Positions 36,531-45,580 of a DNA stretch of 61,156 bases are shown piece by piece. Under the pieces are notes generated by a model that was given only the letters and a program-made list of their open reading frames with translations, had not been told where the DNA came from and did not search any database. Within the stretch, counting starts at the first letter, position 1. Every line of letters starts with the position of its first letter. The position numbers and the translations under genes are program-made. This DNA is from Akkermansia muciniphila (lineage in GTDB: Bacteria; Verrucomicrobiota; Verrucomicrobiia; Verrucomicrobiales; Akkermansiaceae): the NCBI GenBank assembly GCA_945879075.1, contig CAMCUY010000007.1, positions 1 to 61,156 of the forward strand, given 5' to 3'.

Positions 36531-38117
36531 TCAATCCACGTCCGTGCGGAAGGGCGAGGCGGGGAGACCTTGCTGGTTGAAAAGGTTCACATCGGGCACA
36601 TTCGCCCAGCCGTAGCGGACGGCTTTGGGAGCGACCACGCCCTCGGCGGAGACGAGGATGGCCGAGCCTTGGATCTTCGCCTGCGCAGGGACAAATTGCT
36701 TGTCTTCGCCGGCGATGGTGAAGCCTTTGAGCTCGCCGTCTTTCGCGACCAGTCCGCCGCCGACGTGCTTGAAACTGAGGGCGATTTCTCCGCCTTTCGC
36801 CGTCATCGATTCATAGAGGGGACCGGAGTATTCGGTTTTCTCGCCGTAAGTCAGGGCACGGGCGGCGAGGGCCAACCGTTGGCCGACGGGCTCCTTACGG
36901 GTCGGGTGGATGTCGGTGGCGTCTCCCACATCGGTGGTCACGACCATGGCGGTGTTTTTCACCTTGGCGAGCGTGAGAAACTGCGCCTCGCGGATTTCCG
37001 GTGGCTGGCCGTTGAAAGGCGCGATCTGGACGAAGAAGAACGGGAAATCACCTTGTTTCCAGCGCGCCCGCCAGTCGGCGATCATCGCCGGGAACAGCGT
37101 GCGATACTGCTTCGACTGCATGGCATTCGACTCGCCCTGATACCAGATGGCTCCCTTGATGGCGTAGGGAATGACCGGGGCCAGCATGCCGTTGTAGAGA
37201 GTCGCCGGGTCGCTCTGTCCACCGTCCGGCCCCGGCGGCGCCTTCGGTTGCCGCCTGGGAGGAGCGGGCCTCGGCGGCAGCGGCTGGCCGGCCTGCTTCG
37301 CCTGTGCGGTGGCCTCCTTCCAGGATTTCAGGGCTTCCTGATAGGCCTTGTCGCCGGCTTCATTCCTTTCAGCGGCCTTGGCTTTGAACTCTTCCAACTT
37401 CGCCGGATAGGCGGCGACCGCAGCATCGTAATTGGCAAGCTTCCGGTTCGCGGCATCGACATATCCGTTCAGTTCCGGATCGTTTCCGAATCCTTCCAAG
37501 CTTGTCCATGCCTGCGCGGGAGTGCCACCCCACGAGGTGTGGATCATGCCGACCGGCACGCCGAGCTTCTGATAGATGTCACGGGCGAAAAAGTAGCCCA
37601 CCGCGGAGAAACCACCGACGCTTTCAGGCGAGCACTCGATCCAGTTGCCTTGGGCTTCCGCCAGCGGCTTGACGGAGATTTTCTTTTTCACGGTGAACAT
37701 CCGGATCTTCGGGAAAGCCGCTTTCGGGCCTTCATCTTTGGCATTGTGGGCCTTGGAAAAGGCCCACTCCATGTTCGACTGGCCGGAACACACCCAGACC
37801 TCGCCGACGAGCAGGTTGTTCACGGTCACGGCATTGTCGCCGGTGAGGGTCATGGTGAAGGGGCCACCCTCTTTCAGCGGCTTCAGGTTCAGGCTCCACT
37901 TGCCGTCGGCGGCGGTGGTGGTGACTTTCTGGTTGTTGAATTCGACAGTCACCTTCTCGCCATCCCGCGCGGTGCCCCAGACCGGAACCGGCTGGCCGCG
38001 TTGCAGGACCGCACCGTCGGTGAACAGCGGGTTGGGTTTCACATCGGCGTGCAGCGAGCCGGAGACGAGGACCGCGAGCGCGAGTGCGTTTAGGTTAGAA
38101 ATGGATTTGGGAGTCAT
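36531..38117 (-). CDS. Exported sialate O-acetylesterase family protein
   Basis: 528 aa SGNH-type esterase removing O-acetyl groups from sialic acids or plant glycans. Signal peptide near residues 1-24 (LNALALAVLVSGSLHA). The catalytic Ser block GQSNMEW and the Asp/His block DATDIHPTRK are both present, as is WYQGESNA between them. A 70-residue insertion (ANRKLANYDAAVAAY...PPRPAPPRRQPK) interrupts the SGNH core, coiled then proline-rich, as often seen in verrucomicrobial members. ATG 38117 gives the best signal peptide; 38135 is an alternative. Fits a glycan-degrading lifestyle. Confidence 0.88.
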   Translation of the reverse strand: MTPKSISNLNALALAVLVSGSLHADVKPNPLFTDGAVLQRGQPVPVWGTARDGEKVTVEFNNQKVTTTAADGKWSLNLKPLKEGGPFTMTLTGDNAVTVNNLLVGEVWVCSGQSNMEWAFSKAHNAKDEGPKAAFPKIRMFTVKKKISVKPLAEAQGNWIECSPESVGGFSAVGYFFARDIYQKLGVPVGMIHTSWGGTPAQAWTSLEGFGNDPELNGYVDAANRKLANYDAAVAAYPAKLEEFKAKAAERNEAGDKAYQEALKSWKEATAQAKQAGQPLPPRPAPPRRQPKAPPGPDGGQSDPATLYNGMLAPVIPYAIKGAIWYQGESNAMQSKQYRTLFPAMIADWRARWKQGDFPFFFVQIAPFNGQPPEIREAQFLTLAKVKNTAMVVTTDVGDATDIHPTRKEPVGQRLALAARALTYGEKTEYSGPLYESMTAKGGEIALSFKHVGGGLVAKDGELKGFTIAGEDKQFVPAQAKIQGSAILVSAEGVVAPKAVRYGWANVPDVNLFNQQGLPASPFRTDVD

Positions 38118-38266
38118 AAGATTGAAATGAGTCATACGCGGCCATTGCGGGATTTCTACAAAAAAAAACTGGAGGCTGCGGGAAGGCGCCAACAATCCCT
38201 CATTCCCTACCAAACAAGTTCGGCGGGCGCGCCCCCCCTGCTGTTGGATCACCGTGTAAAACGCCC

Positions 38267-39622
38267 TCAGGCCAAGGCGGCCTTCCACTTGCTGATCTCC
38301 GCGATGACATTGGCGATGGACGGCGCCCCGGGGTTGGTGCGGGCGGCGAGGGCGGTTTCGAGGGAGAAAACATCCTTGGCGTCGGGCCCGTAAGCAGGGT
38401 CGATGGCGGGGAGGTCGAGCTGGTCGAGCGGGGTCTTGGTGGCGATGGCTTGGGCGACGGCTTTGCCGACGAGTTCGTGGGCATGGCGGAAGGGCACGCC
38501 TTTTTTCACCAGATAGTCGGCGAGGTCGGTGGCGAGCAGCATCGGATCGGAAGCGGCGGCCTTGCAGTTTTCCTCGCGGAGTTCCATGGCGGAAATCATC
38601 TCGGTGTTGACGGCGAGGATGAGATTGAGCGTGTCCACGGAGTCGAACAGCGGCGGCTTGTCTTCCTGGAGGTCGCGGTTGTAGGTGAGCGGCAGGCCTT
38701 TGACGGCGACTAGCAGATTCATCAAATTCCCAACAAGACGGCCGGTCTTGCCGCGGGTGAGTTCACAGACGTCCGGGTTTTTCTTCTGTGGCATCAGCGA
38801 GGAGCCGGTGGTGTGCGCGTCGGATAGAGAGGCGAAGGCGAATTCGGCGGTGCACCACAGGATGAGATCCTCGCTGAGGCGCGAGAGGTGGACGCCGCAA
38901 AGCGAAATGACAAATAACAGCTCGGCGATGTAGTCGCGGTCGGCGATGGCGTCCATCGAGTTGTGAGTCACGCCGTCGAACCCGAGTTCCGCAGCGATGG
39001 CGTGGCGGTCGAGGTTGATGGTGGAGCCGGCGAGCGCACCGGAGCCGAGCGGGGAAATGTTGAGGCGCTTGCGGGCGTCGGCGAGGCGGGACTTGTCGCG
39101 CTCCAGCATTTCGACGTAGGCAAGGAAATGGTGGCCGGCGGTGACCGGTTGGCCGCGCTGGAGATGGGTGTAGCCGGGGATGACGGTGGCGGCGTATTTT
39201 CCCGCGCGGTCGAGCAGCGCCTTCTGCAGGCCGGTGATGGCGGTAAGCAGGCCGTCGATCTCGGTGCGGGCGTAGAGCCGGGTGTCGGTGGCGACCTGGT
39301 CGTTGCGCGAGCGGGCGGTGTGGAGTTTCGCGCCCGCCGCGCCGATGCGGCGGGTGAGCTCGGACTCGATGTTCATGTGGATGTCCTCAAGCGAGGTCTT
39401 GAACTCGAATTTCCCGGCCTCGATGTCCGCGAGGATTTCCTTCAGGCCGTTTTCGATCTGGGAAAACTCGTCCTCCGTGAGCAGGCCGATGGCTTTCTGC
39501 GCCCGCGCGTGGGCGATGGACCCGGCAATGTCGTGCGGGAACAATCGCCAGTCATACGAAATAGATTCGCCGAATTGCTGGACGAGTGACGAAGTATCTT
39601 GGGAGAAGCGGCCTTTCCACAT
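38267..39622 (-). CDS. argH: Argininosuccinate lyase
   Basis: Splits argininosuccinate into arginine and fumarate, the last arginine step. 451 aa. The superfamily signature GSSLMPQKKNPD, the HTARSRNDQVATD block and the N-terminal MWKGRFSQ are intact. ATG 39622 is clear. No other arg gene is adjacent; the gene is divergent from the DUF5069 gene and downstream reaches the acetylesterase on the same strand after 149 bases. Confidence 0.96.
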   Translation of the reverse strand: MWKGRFSQDTSSLVQQFGESISYDWRLFPHDIAGSIAHARAQKAIGLLTEDEFSQIENGLKEILADIEAGKFEFKTSLEDIHMNIESELTRRIGAAGAKLHTARSRNDQVATDTRLYARTEIDGLLTAITGLQKALLDRAGKYAATVIPGYTHLQRGQPVTAGHHFLAYVEMLERDKSRLADARKRLNISPLGSGALAGSTINLDRHAIAAELGFDGVTHNSMDAIADRDYIAELLFVISLCGVHLSRLSEDLILWCTAEFAFASLSDAHTTGSSLMPQKKNPDVCELTRGKTGRLVGNLMNLLVAVKGLPLTYNRDLQEDKPPLFDSVDTLNLILAVNTEMISAMELREENCKAAASDPMLLATDLADYLVKKGVPFRHAHELVGKAVAQAIATKTPLDQLDLPAIDPAYGPDAKDVFSLETALAARTNPGAPSIANVIAEISKWKAALA

Positions 39623-39767
39623 GGCGGTGTGATTGATGGGTGAAATTTCCCGCACAGATTGCGCGGCGCGGTGGATTTGAACCCGAACGCGGCCGGATGA
39701 AACGCGAAATTTCAGCAAATCGGCGATCTCTCTTTGCATTCCGGCAAATTCACCTAAAGGATTTGCG

Positions 39768-40262
39768 GTGTCTGAAGCGCCAAACAACCTCGACTCACCT
39801 CAAATCATGTCCCAAATCATGTCCCAAATCATTCCTCTGATCAGCTCCGGCACCGCCGGCCCCCTCGGCGTCCTGCACCTGCCGCGCCTCTGGCAAAAAG
39901 CCTCGCTCGGCGCGGCGGGCAAGCTCCACTCGGACTATCCATCCTGTGGCCAAGGCTACGACCAAATGGTCCTCAGCGCCCTCGGCCTCGACAAGGCCGC
40001 GTTCGAGAGCTTCATCGCCGAAGAAAAACCGACCTACCCGCAACTCGAAGCTTGGGTGCTCGCCCAATCCGGCGGTGCTCTCGATGCCGCCGCCGTGGCG
40101 AAATTGAACGCCGCCATCATCGGCTACAACCACGCCGACGATGTCCGCGCCAGCATCCTCGGTGCCTGCGGCATTCCCGACGAAGGAAAAATCCTCGACG
40201 CCATCAACCTCAACAACCTCGACGACTGGCAGAGCTTCCATCGGCAAGTCATCGTCGGCTGA
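39768..40262 (+). CDS. DUF5069 family protein
   Basis: 164 aa from GTG 39768, which has the best ribosome-binding site in the area (AAAGGA, 6-base spacing). The body (LPRLWQKASLGAAGKLHSDYPSCGQGYDQMVLSALGLD...) matches the DUF5069 family common in verrucomicrobia as I recall it; its function is unknown and it is probably cytoplasmic. Residues 13-20 repeat (QIMSQIMSQI), from a near-perfect duplication of a 12-base unit. It is followed by an intrinsic terminator. Confidence 0.8.
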   Translation: MSEAPNNLDSPQIMSQIMSQIIPLISSGTAGPLGVLHLPRLWQKASLGAAGKLHSDYPSCGQGYDQMVLSALGLDKAAFESFIAEEKPTYPQLEAWVLAQSGGALDAAAVAKLNAAIIGYNHADDVRASILGACGIPDEGKILDAINLNNLDDWQSFHRQVIVG

Positions 40263-40279
40263 TTTTAATTTCCACACTC

Positions 40280-40311
40280 CCCCGCCCGGACCCGATCCGC
40301 GCGGGGTTTTT
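40280..40311 (+). terminator. Terminator of the DUF5069 gene
   Basis: CCCCGC (40280-40285) pairs with GCGGGG (40301-40306) across a 15-nt loop that can pair internally (CGG/CCG), followed by TTTTT. It lies 18 bases after the gene's stop. Confidence 0.75.
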
Positions 40312-40493
40312 CGTGGGACCAGTTGGGAAATTCCGAGTATTTCCGCAAAAAATCATTTCTTGCCAACCCGGATTTCGACGGGTAAAGACCCTACGTTCAT
40401 TTTGCAATTCGCAGATGGATGCGCTTCGTCCGGTCTTTTACGCCATGGTCTCGGGAAGCGTTGAATGTGATGGCGTGATAAGAATAGACAAAA

Positions 40494-40967
40494 ATGGACA
40501 TCTACGTGGGCAACCTGCCCTACACCGCTACTGAAGAAGACGTTTCAGGCCTCTTCGCCGCTTACGGACCTGTTGAACGGGTCAAAATCATCACCGACCG
40601 CGAAACCGGCAGATCCAAAGGATTTGCTTTCGTGACTCTCGGCGACCAGAGCCAACTGAACGCTTCCATCGAGGCTCTCAACGGCTACGACTATCAGGGC
40701 CGCGAGCTTCGCGTCAACGCCTCTGAGCCTAAAGAATTCAAGCCCGGCGGCGGTCGTCCTAGCGGCGGCGGCGGTGGCGGCGGCTACGGCGGTGAACGCC
40801 GCGGCGGCGGCGGTGGTGGCTACGGCGGCGGCGGTGATCGTCGCGGCGGTGGTGGTGGCGGCTACGGCGGCGGCGGCGGTGATCGTCGTGGTGGCGGCGG
40901 CGGCTACAAAGGCGGCGGCGGTGGCGGCGGCTACAAAGGTGGCGGCGGCGGCGGCGGTTGGGATTAA
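40494..40967 (+). CDS. Glycine-rich RRM RNA-binding protein
   Basis: 157 aa. A single RRM covers residues 1-80 with RNP2 IYVGNLP and RNP1 KGFAFVTL. The tail (residues 85-157) is a glycine-rich repeat with YGG, ERRGGG, DRRGGG and YKGGG units, ending in GGWD. This is the cyanobacterial/plant-like 'Rbp/GRP' architecture, often cold-induced RNA chaperones. The 231-base leader upstream (40263-40493) may hold a regulatory 5' UTR but I could not identify elements. No strong ribosome-binding site precedes ATG 40494. Confidence 0.92.
   Translation: MDIYVGNLPYTATEEDVSGLFAAYGPVERVKIITDRETGRSKGFAFVTLGDQSQLNASIEALNGYDYQGRELRVNASEPKEFKPGGGRPSGGGGGGGYGGERRGGGGGGYGGGGDRRGGGGGGYGGGGGDRRGGGGGYKGGGGGGGYKGGGGGGGWD
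40752..40965 (+). repeat. Tandem glycine-codon repeat in the RRM tail
   Basis: The DNA coding the tail consists of imperfect GGCGGCGGTGGT, GATCGTCGC and GGCTACGGC/GGCTACAAA units in tandem. Such low-complexity DNA is prone to slippage and length variation between strains. It is protein-coding throughout. Confidence 0.8.
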
Positions 40968-41001
40968 TCCCACCTCGCTCACTACATAACCTTTCTCAAA
41001 A

Positions 41002-41038
41002 CGCCCGATCCTCTTCACAGGGGATCGGGCGTTTTTTT
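41002..41038. terminator. Strong bidirectional terminator
   Basis: CGCCCGATCC (41002-41011) pairs with GGATCGGGCG (41022-41031), followed by TTTTTTT. On the minus strand the hairpin is followed by TTTT. It ends the glycine-rich RRM gene and overlaps the stop codon region of the flavoprotein gene. Confidence 0.95.
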
Positions 41039-42284
41039 AAACCACTCCCCGCGCGATGGCGGTGGCGGCGATGTGGGCGGTGGTCCAGGCAGCCTGGAAA
41101 TTGAAACCGCCGGTGATGCCGTCGATGTCGATGCACTCGCCGGCGAAATAAAGTCCGGGCGTGACGCGGCTTTCCATCGTCCGGAAGTCGATGCTGGGCC
41201 GCTTGATGCCGCCGGCGGTGACGAACTCGTCCTTGTTCGTGATCTTGCCCTGCGCCTCGAAGCGGGCGGACTTCAAAGCATCTAGCAAGCTGCAGCTCGC
41301 CGTTTTGGACAAGTGCCCCCAAGTCGCCTGGTCCTCGATTTCGCAGCAGGCGACGATGCGCTCCCACAGACGCCGGGGAATGGGCGGGATCGGCGTGTTG
41401 CGCACGAGCTTGGCACCCTGGCTCTGGCGGATCTCGGCGAAGCGAGATTTGAGCGCTTCCAGATTCATCTCGGGCAGCCAGTCGATGACGAACGGGAAAT
41501 GATGGTTCGTCGCCGCCAAATCCCTCGCCTCCCAAGCGGATAGACGCAACACGGCCGGCCCGCTGAAGCCGCGGTGAGTGATCAGCAGCGGACCCTGTTG
41601 GACGGCGTTGGAACCTTCCCGGCGGACCGCGACTTTGGAATGGGAAACTCCCGCCAGGCCGCTGATGCGCCGGTCGGTGACGTTGAAAGCGAACAACGAG
41701 GGGACCAGCGGCTCAATGCTCTGTTCGAGTTTTTTCAAATGACTCAGCAGCGGGCTGTCCTTCAGCGAGCCGGTGGCGATGCAGACTGCGCGCGCCTCGA
41801 CAGGATCAGCTAGGTTTTCAAAGCGCAGGCAGAAGCCGCCGTTTTCCATCCGCTCGATGCCGACCAGCGGACACTTCGGAAACAGCGGGATATTGCACTC
41901 GCGGGTGCGATCGAGAAAGCACTGGATCACGGTGTCCGAGCTGTCAGTGACCGGAAACATCCGCCCGTCCGACTCGGTCTTGAGGACAACTCCGAAGCGC
42001 GCGAACCACTCGACGGTGTCGCTCGGCTGCCAGCGGTGAAACGCTGCGTGCAACTCGCGCGAGCCGCGCGGATAGTTTTTCGCCAGCTCGCGGGGATCGA
42101 AACACGCGTGAGTCACGTTGCAACGCCCGCCGCCGGAGATCCGGACTTTTTGCAGGAAGTGCGGGCCTTTCTCGAAGATCGCCACGCGTCTCCCCGGAGC
42201 CATTTCCGCGTATTGCAGCGCGGTAAAAAAGCCCGACGCGCCGCCGCCGATCACGGCAAGGTCGAGTGGAGAAGTAGGTGGCAT
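41037..42284 (-). CDS. HI0933-family FAD-dependent flavoprotein
   Basis: 415 aa predicted FAD-binding oxidoreductase of the YhiN/HI0933 type (BaiN-like). The N-terminal Rossmann GGGASGFFTALQYAE near residue 13 and EKGPHFLQKVRISGGGRCNVTH near residue 38 are signature. The C-terminal GLYFAGECIDIDGITGGFNFQ is also typical. The reaction is unknown, although some members reduce bile acid intermediates. ATG 42284 gives a normal N-terminus. It ends in the strong terminator at 41002-41038. Confidence 0.92.
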   Translation of the reverse strand: MPPTSPLDLAVIGGGASGFFTALQYAEMAPGRRVAIFEKGPHFLQKVRISGGGRCNVTHACFDPRELAKNYPRGSRELHAAFHRWQPSDTVEWFARFGVVLKTESDGRMFPVTDSSDTVIQCFLDRTRECNIPLFPKCPLVGIERMENGGFCLRFENLADPVEARAVCIATGSLKDSPLLSHLKKLEQSIEPLVPSLFAFNVTDRRISGLAGVSHSKVAVRREGSNAVQQGPLLITHRGFSGPAVLRLSAWEARDLAATNHHFPFVIDWLPEMNLEALKSRFAEIRQSQGAKLVRNTPIPPIPRRLWERIVACCEIEDQATWGHLSKTASCSLLDALKSARFEAQGKITNKDEFVTAGGIKRPSIDFRTMESRVTPGLYFAGECIDIDGITGGFNFQAAWTTAHIAATAIARGVV

Positions 42285-42478
42285 ATCGGCTCGGTCGGCT
42301 CCCTTCTGCGTAGCCGCGACGCGCACTGGCAGAAAGCACAAATTGCGCACCTTCACCTGCGCGTCACTTTCACCGGCGTGCCCGTTTCAGCCCACTCATG
42401 AAAAATCCTTGCCGGATTTCCGCCGGTCAGCTTCGGGAGACCTTGCTTCAATCCCCCCTCGTCGAACGGGTTCGTGAC

Positions 42479-43282
42479 TCACCAAGCTGGCAGACCCAGC
42501 ATTTCCGGCAAGGCTTCCCTTGGCCGCCACGTCAGGATCTCGGGATCGCCGGAAGTGATCAGGACGGTGTGCTCGAAGTGGGCGGAGGGCTTGCGGTCAT
42601 CGGTGATCACCGTCCAGCCGTCGTCGAGAATCCGGACGGAGGGCACCCCCGCGTTGACCATCGGCTCGATGGCCAGGGTCATGCCGGGCATGAGGGTTGG
42701 GGACTTGCCTTGCGGGCGGTAGTTAGGAACCTGCGGTTCCTCGTGCAGGCGCCGGCCCACTCCGTGGCCTACGAACTCGCGGACGATGGTGAAGCCGTGG
42801 GGTTTGGTGAATTCCTCCACGGAGCCACAAAGGTCGGCGAGCTTTCTGCCAGCGCGGGCGTGGCTGATGGCCTCGAACAGGGACTGCTCGGTGACGGCGA
42901 GCAACCGCTTCGTTTCATGGGGAATATCACCCGCCGCCACCGTGGTCGCGTTGTCGCCGATGAAGCCGCTTTTCACGATGCCGACATCGATCTTCACGAT
43001 GTCGCCGGGCAAGATCTTGCGGGCTCCGCCGATGCCGTGGACGACTTCCTCGTTGACGGAAATACAGGTGTAGCCGGGAAAGCCGCGGTAGCCGAGAAAG
43101 GCACTTTTGCAGTCGTGCTGGCGCATCAGTTCCGCGGCCAACAGGTCGATCTCGCCGGTGGTGCGGCCGGGCGCGACCTCCTTGGCGAGCGCCTGCAGAA
43201 TGGTGGAAGCGATGGCACCGGCCTTGCGCATGAACTCGATTTCACGCGGCGATTTGATCGGGATACGGGTTCTGCGGGACAC
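42479..43282 (-). CDS. map: Methionine aminopeptidase type I
   Basis: Removes initiator methionine. 267 aa from GTG 43282 (MSRRTRIPIKSPREIEFMRKAG). Metal ligands sit in KIDVG (D), GDNATT (D), GHGVGRRLHEEP (H), IEPM (E) and FEHTVLIT (E). The frame opens earlier at TTG 43318, which overlaps the adk stop (TTGA), but the extra 12 codons are AT-rich and unlike coding sequence. Last gene of the spc-like operon; infA and the alpha operon do not follow. Confidence 0.92.
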   Translation of the reverse strand: MSRRTRIPIKSPREIEFMRKAGAIASTILQALAKEVAPGRTTGEIDLLAAELMRQHDCKSAFLGYRGFPGYTCISVNEEVVHGIGGARKILPGDIVKIDVGIVKSGFIGDNATTVAAGDIPHETKRLLAVTEQSLFEAISHARAGRKLADLCGSVEEFTKPHGFTIVREFVGHGVGRRLHEEPQVPNYRPQGKSPTLMPGMTLAIEPMVNAGVPSVRILDDGWTVITDDRKPSAHFEHTVLITSGDPEILTWRPREALPEMLGLPAW

Positions 43283-43314
43283 GATGTTAAAACAAAAATT
43301 GAGAATTGAAGATT

Positions 43315-43980
43315 TCAAGCGGGGCGGGCCGGGAAAAGTTGGAGCAACCGGGCAGCGACTTCACTCTCGGGAGCCGTCGCCTCGCAAGGAGAAAGAAGAC
43401 CCGCCTCCCGATAATACCCGATCACCGGCTGGGTGAGGCTCACAAACTCGGCATGACGGCTGCGGAAATTCTCCTCGCTGTCGTCGGCGCGCGGGCCTGC
43501 GGAACCACCGCAAACCGGACACTTGCCGTCATGGGTTAGCTGGTCGCGCTGGCCGGACCAGCGGCATTCCGGACACTCCACGCGCCGCTGGATGCGGGCG
43601 AGAAGCTGGTCGAACGGCACTTCCAAAGAAACCGCCGCGTCGAGTTTCAATCCGTGACGCGCCAGCCAGTCGTCGAGGAAAACCGCCTGTGGCAGGCTGC
43701 GGGGAAAGCCATCGAGCACCCAGCCGCCGGTCTGGCGTGAAAGCCAGTCGGCGAGAATCGGACACATCAAGTCGTCCGGCAAATATTCCCCGCGGGCGAG
43801 AATGGGCTCCGCTTGTTTTCCCAAGTCGGTCTCCATCTCCATCTGCTCGCGAAGCACGGCTCCGGTGCTGAGGTAGCCGAGGCCGAGACTCGCGGCGAGC
43901 CGCCGCCCTTGGGTGCCCTTACCGGAAGCCGGAGGCCCTAGCAGGACAACACGGAGCGGTTTGGCGGCGGAAGCGATCAA
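43315..43980 (-). CDS. adk: Adenylate kinase
   Basis: Equilibrates ATP+AMP with 2 ADP. 221 aa. P-loop GPPASGKGTQG near residue 15, LDGFPRS near residue 87 and a zinc-containing LID (CPECRWS...CPVCGGS, four Cys) are visible. There is no ATG: the first usable start is TTG 43980, which overlaps the secY stop as TTGA, a coupled reinitiation arrangement. Part of secY-adk-map. Confidence 0.93.
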   Translation of the reverse strand: MIASAAKPLRVVLLGPPASGKGTQGRRLAASLGLGYLSTGAVLREQMEMETDLGKQAEPILARGEYLPDDLMCPILADWLSRQTGGWVLDGFPRSLPQAVFLDDWLARHGLKLDAAVSLEVPFDQLLARIQRRVECPECRWSGQRDQLTHDGKCPVCGGSAGPRADDSEENFRSRHAEFVSLTQPVIGYYREAGLLSPCEATAPESEVAARLLQLFPARPA

Positions 43981-45485
43981 CGGCCGCTGTTGTAAAAATA
44001 AGCCGCACTTCCGATGACGATCAGGATGCCAATCACGGTCCACAGATAGACAATTGCCGTGCGGGGAGCCGCGCCGCTGGTCTGGCTGAGCCGGTCGTAG
44101 CGACCCTTGAGTTTTCCTTTGCGGAGGAATCCGTCATAGTGCTTCTGAAGGAGCTGGGTTTCGACCTGGCGCATCACGTCGAGCACCACGCCGACCATGA
44201 TCAACAGCGAGGTGCCGCCGAAGAACTGAAGGACGAGCGAGCTCGGAGGAAGACCGACGGCCTTGCCCGTTAGCACTGGCAGCACGAACAACCCGACCAT
44301 GAAAAACGCTCCGGCGAAGGTGAGGCGGGTCATGGTGAAGTCGAGGAAATCCGCAGTCGGCTTGCCGGGACGAATGCCGGGGATGTAGCCGCCATTGCGC
44401 TTGAGATCCTCGGCGATTTGCGAGGGCTGGAACATCATGGCCACCCAGAAATACGAGAAGAGGAAGATGCCGATACCGCCGAGAATATAGAACCACATAC
44501 CGCCTTCTGAAAGCTGGCCATAAAGCTTCACCGCCCATGGCTGGCCGGAGACTCCGGGAATCCATTGCAGCATCAGCGGCGGAAGCGACAGCACCGCGGA
44601 GGCGAAAATGATAGGCATGACCCCGGCATAGTTGACCTTGAGGGGCAGATATTGGGTCTGGCCGCCGAACTGTTTGCGCCCAACGACGCGCTTGGCGTAT
44701 TGCACGGCGATCCGGCGCTGGGCCTGGGTGATCGCGATGGTCGCGGCGATGACGACAAGCAGAAGGCCGATCATGACCACCATCCACATGGCTTTGAATG
44801 GTTCCACGGTTCCTTGGGAAGGCACGAAGTATTTCCATGCTTGGATCAACGCTCCTGGCAACGCGGAAATGATGTTGACCGTAATGATGATGGAAGTGCC
44901 GTTGCCGATTCCCTTTTCGGTGATCTGGTCACCGATCCACATCAGCAGAACCGTGCCCGCCACAATGGTGACGACCGTGAGGGCCATCCAAGTATAGGAA
45001 GGATCCGGAACCAGATTGCCAAATTTCTCGATCCCGCTCATGTAGGGGATGTTTTCGGGATTGGTTAGGGACTTCGCGACGAAGAACCCTTGGACGACGG
45101 CAATGCCGATGGTGATATAACGGGTGTATTGCGTGATCTTCTGGCGACCACCATCCTCACGGGCGAGGCGCGAAAGCTTCGGCACGACCGCGGTCATTAA
45201 CTGCACCATGATCGACGCCGAAATGTAGGGCATGATTCCCAGCGCCAAGATGCCGGCCTGTTGGAGGCCACCACCGGAGAACACTGTGAGCAAGGCGGTG
45301 ATGCCACCGCCTGAAGCCGGGTCCTGATTCTTCATGCTGTCCATCCACGCCTTGATGACGGTGGCATCGACACCCGGAAGCGTGATGTGCACACCCAGGC
45401 GGATGATGACGATCAGAGCGAGGGTGAAAAGAATCCGGTCCCGCAGTTCGGGGATTTTCCAAGTGTTGGTGAACGCAGAAATCAT
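43977..45485 (-). CDS. secY: Preprotein translocase subunit SecY
   Basis: Central channel of the Sec translocon in the inner membrane. 502 aa, ten transmembrane helices. LGIMPYISASIMVQLMTAVVP, GNGTSIIITVNIISALPG and QQPGY-region equivalent LKRNGGYIPGIRPGKPT are conserved. The protein is longer than E. coli SecY (443 aa), partly through an extended loop before helix 3 (ENIPYMSGIEKFGNLVPDPS). ATG 45485 gives MISAFTNTWKIPELR. Downstream adk is coupled by a 4-base overlap. Confidence 0.96.
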   Translation of the reverse strand: MISAFTNTWKIPELRDRILFTLALIVIIRLGVHITLPGVDATVIKAWMDSMKNQDPASGGGITALLTVFSGGGLQQAGILALGIMPYISASIMVQLMTAVVPKLSRLAREDGGRQKITQYTRYITIGIAVVQGFFVAKSLTNPENIPYMSGIEKFGNLVPDPSYTWMALTVVTIVAGTVLLMWIGDQITEKGIGNGTSIIITVNIISALPGALIQAWKYFVPSQGTVEPFKAMWMVVMIGLLLVVIAATIAITQAQRRIAVQYAKRVVGRKQFGGQTQYLPLKVNYAGVMPIIFASAVLSLPPLMLQWIPGVSGQPWAVKLYGQLSEGGMWFYILGGIGIFLFSYFWVAMMFQPSQIAEDLKRNGGYIPGIRPGKPTADFLDFTMTRLTFAGAFFMVGLFVLPVLTGKAVGLPPSSLVLQFFGGTSLLIMVGVVLDVMRQVETQLLQKHYDGFLRKGKLKGRYDRLSQTSGAAPRTAIVYLWTVIGILIVIGSAAYFYNSGR

Positions 45486-45523
45486 GGCTGAGTGGTGGGA
45501 AGAGTGGAGCTTGGCTATAAGCA

Positions 45524-45556
45524 CAATGAGGAAGCGCGGGATGCGCTTCCTCATTG
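45524..45556. promoter_or_regulatory. Perfect 14-bp hairpin between rplO and secY
   Basis: CAATGAGGAAGCGC (45524-45537) and GCGCTTCCTCATTG (45543-45556) form a 14-bp perfect inverted repeat with a 5-nt loop. There is no T-tract, so it is not a standard terminator. It could attenuate, be an RNase III site or set the rplO/secY expression ratio. Confidence 0.65.
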
Positions 45557-45580
45557 GAAATCAGAGATCAAATGAAGTAA

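Noticed and set aside
36435-38093. 552-aa + strand frame
   Set aside because: Shadow of the acetylesterase gene, whose catalytic motifs and signal peptide are intact on the minus strand.
40752-40965. Repeat array that could be mistaken for a CRISPR or minisatellite locus
   Set aside because: The units are 9-24 bases, imperfect, and encode the glycine-rich tail in one open frame; there are no spacers and no cas genes.
42285-42478. Possible infA or rpmJ after map
   Set aside because: No small basic ORF resembling IF-1 or L36 occurs on either strand in the 194 bases.
42398-43309. 303-aa + strand frame opposite map
   Set aside because: Antisense of methionine aminopeptidase; no domain.
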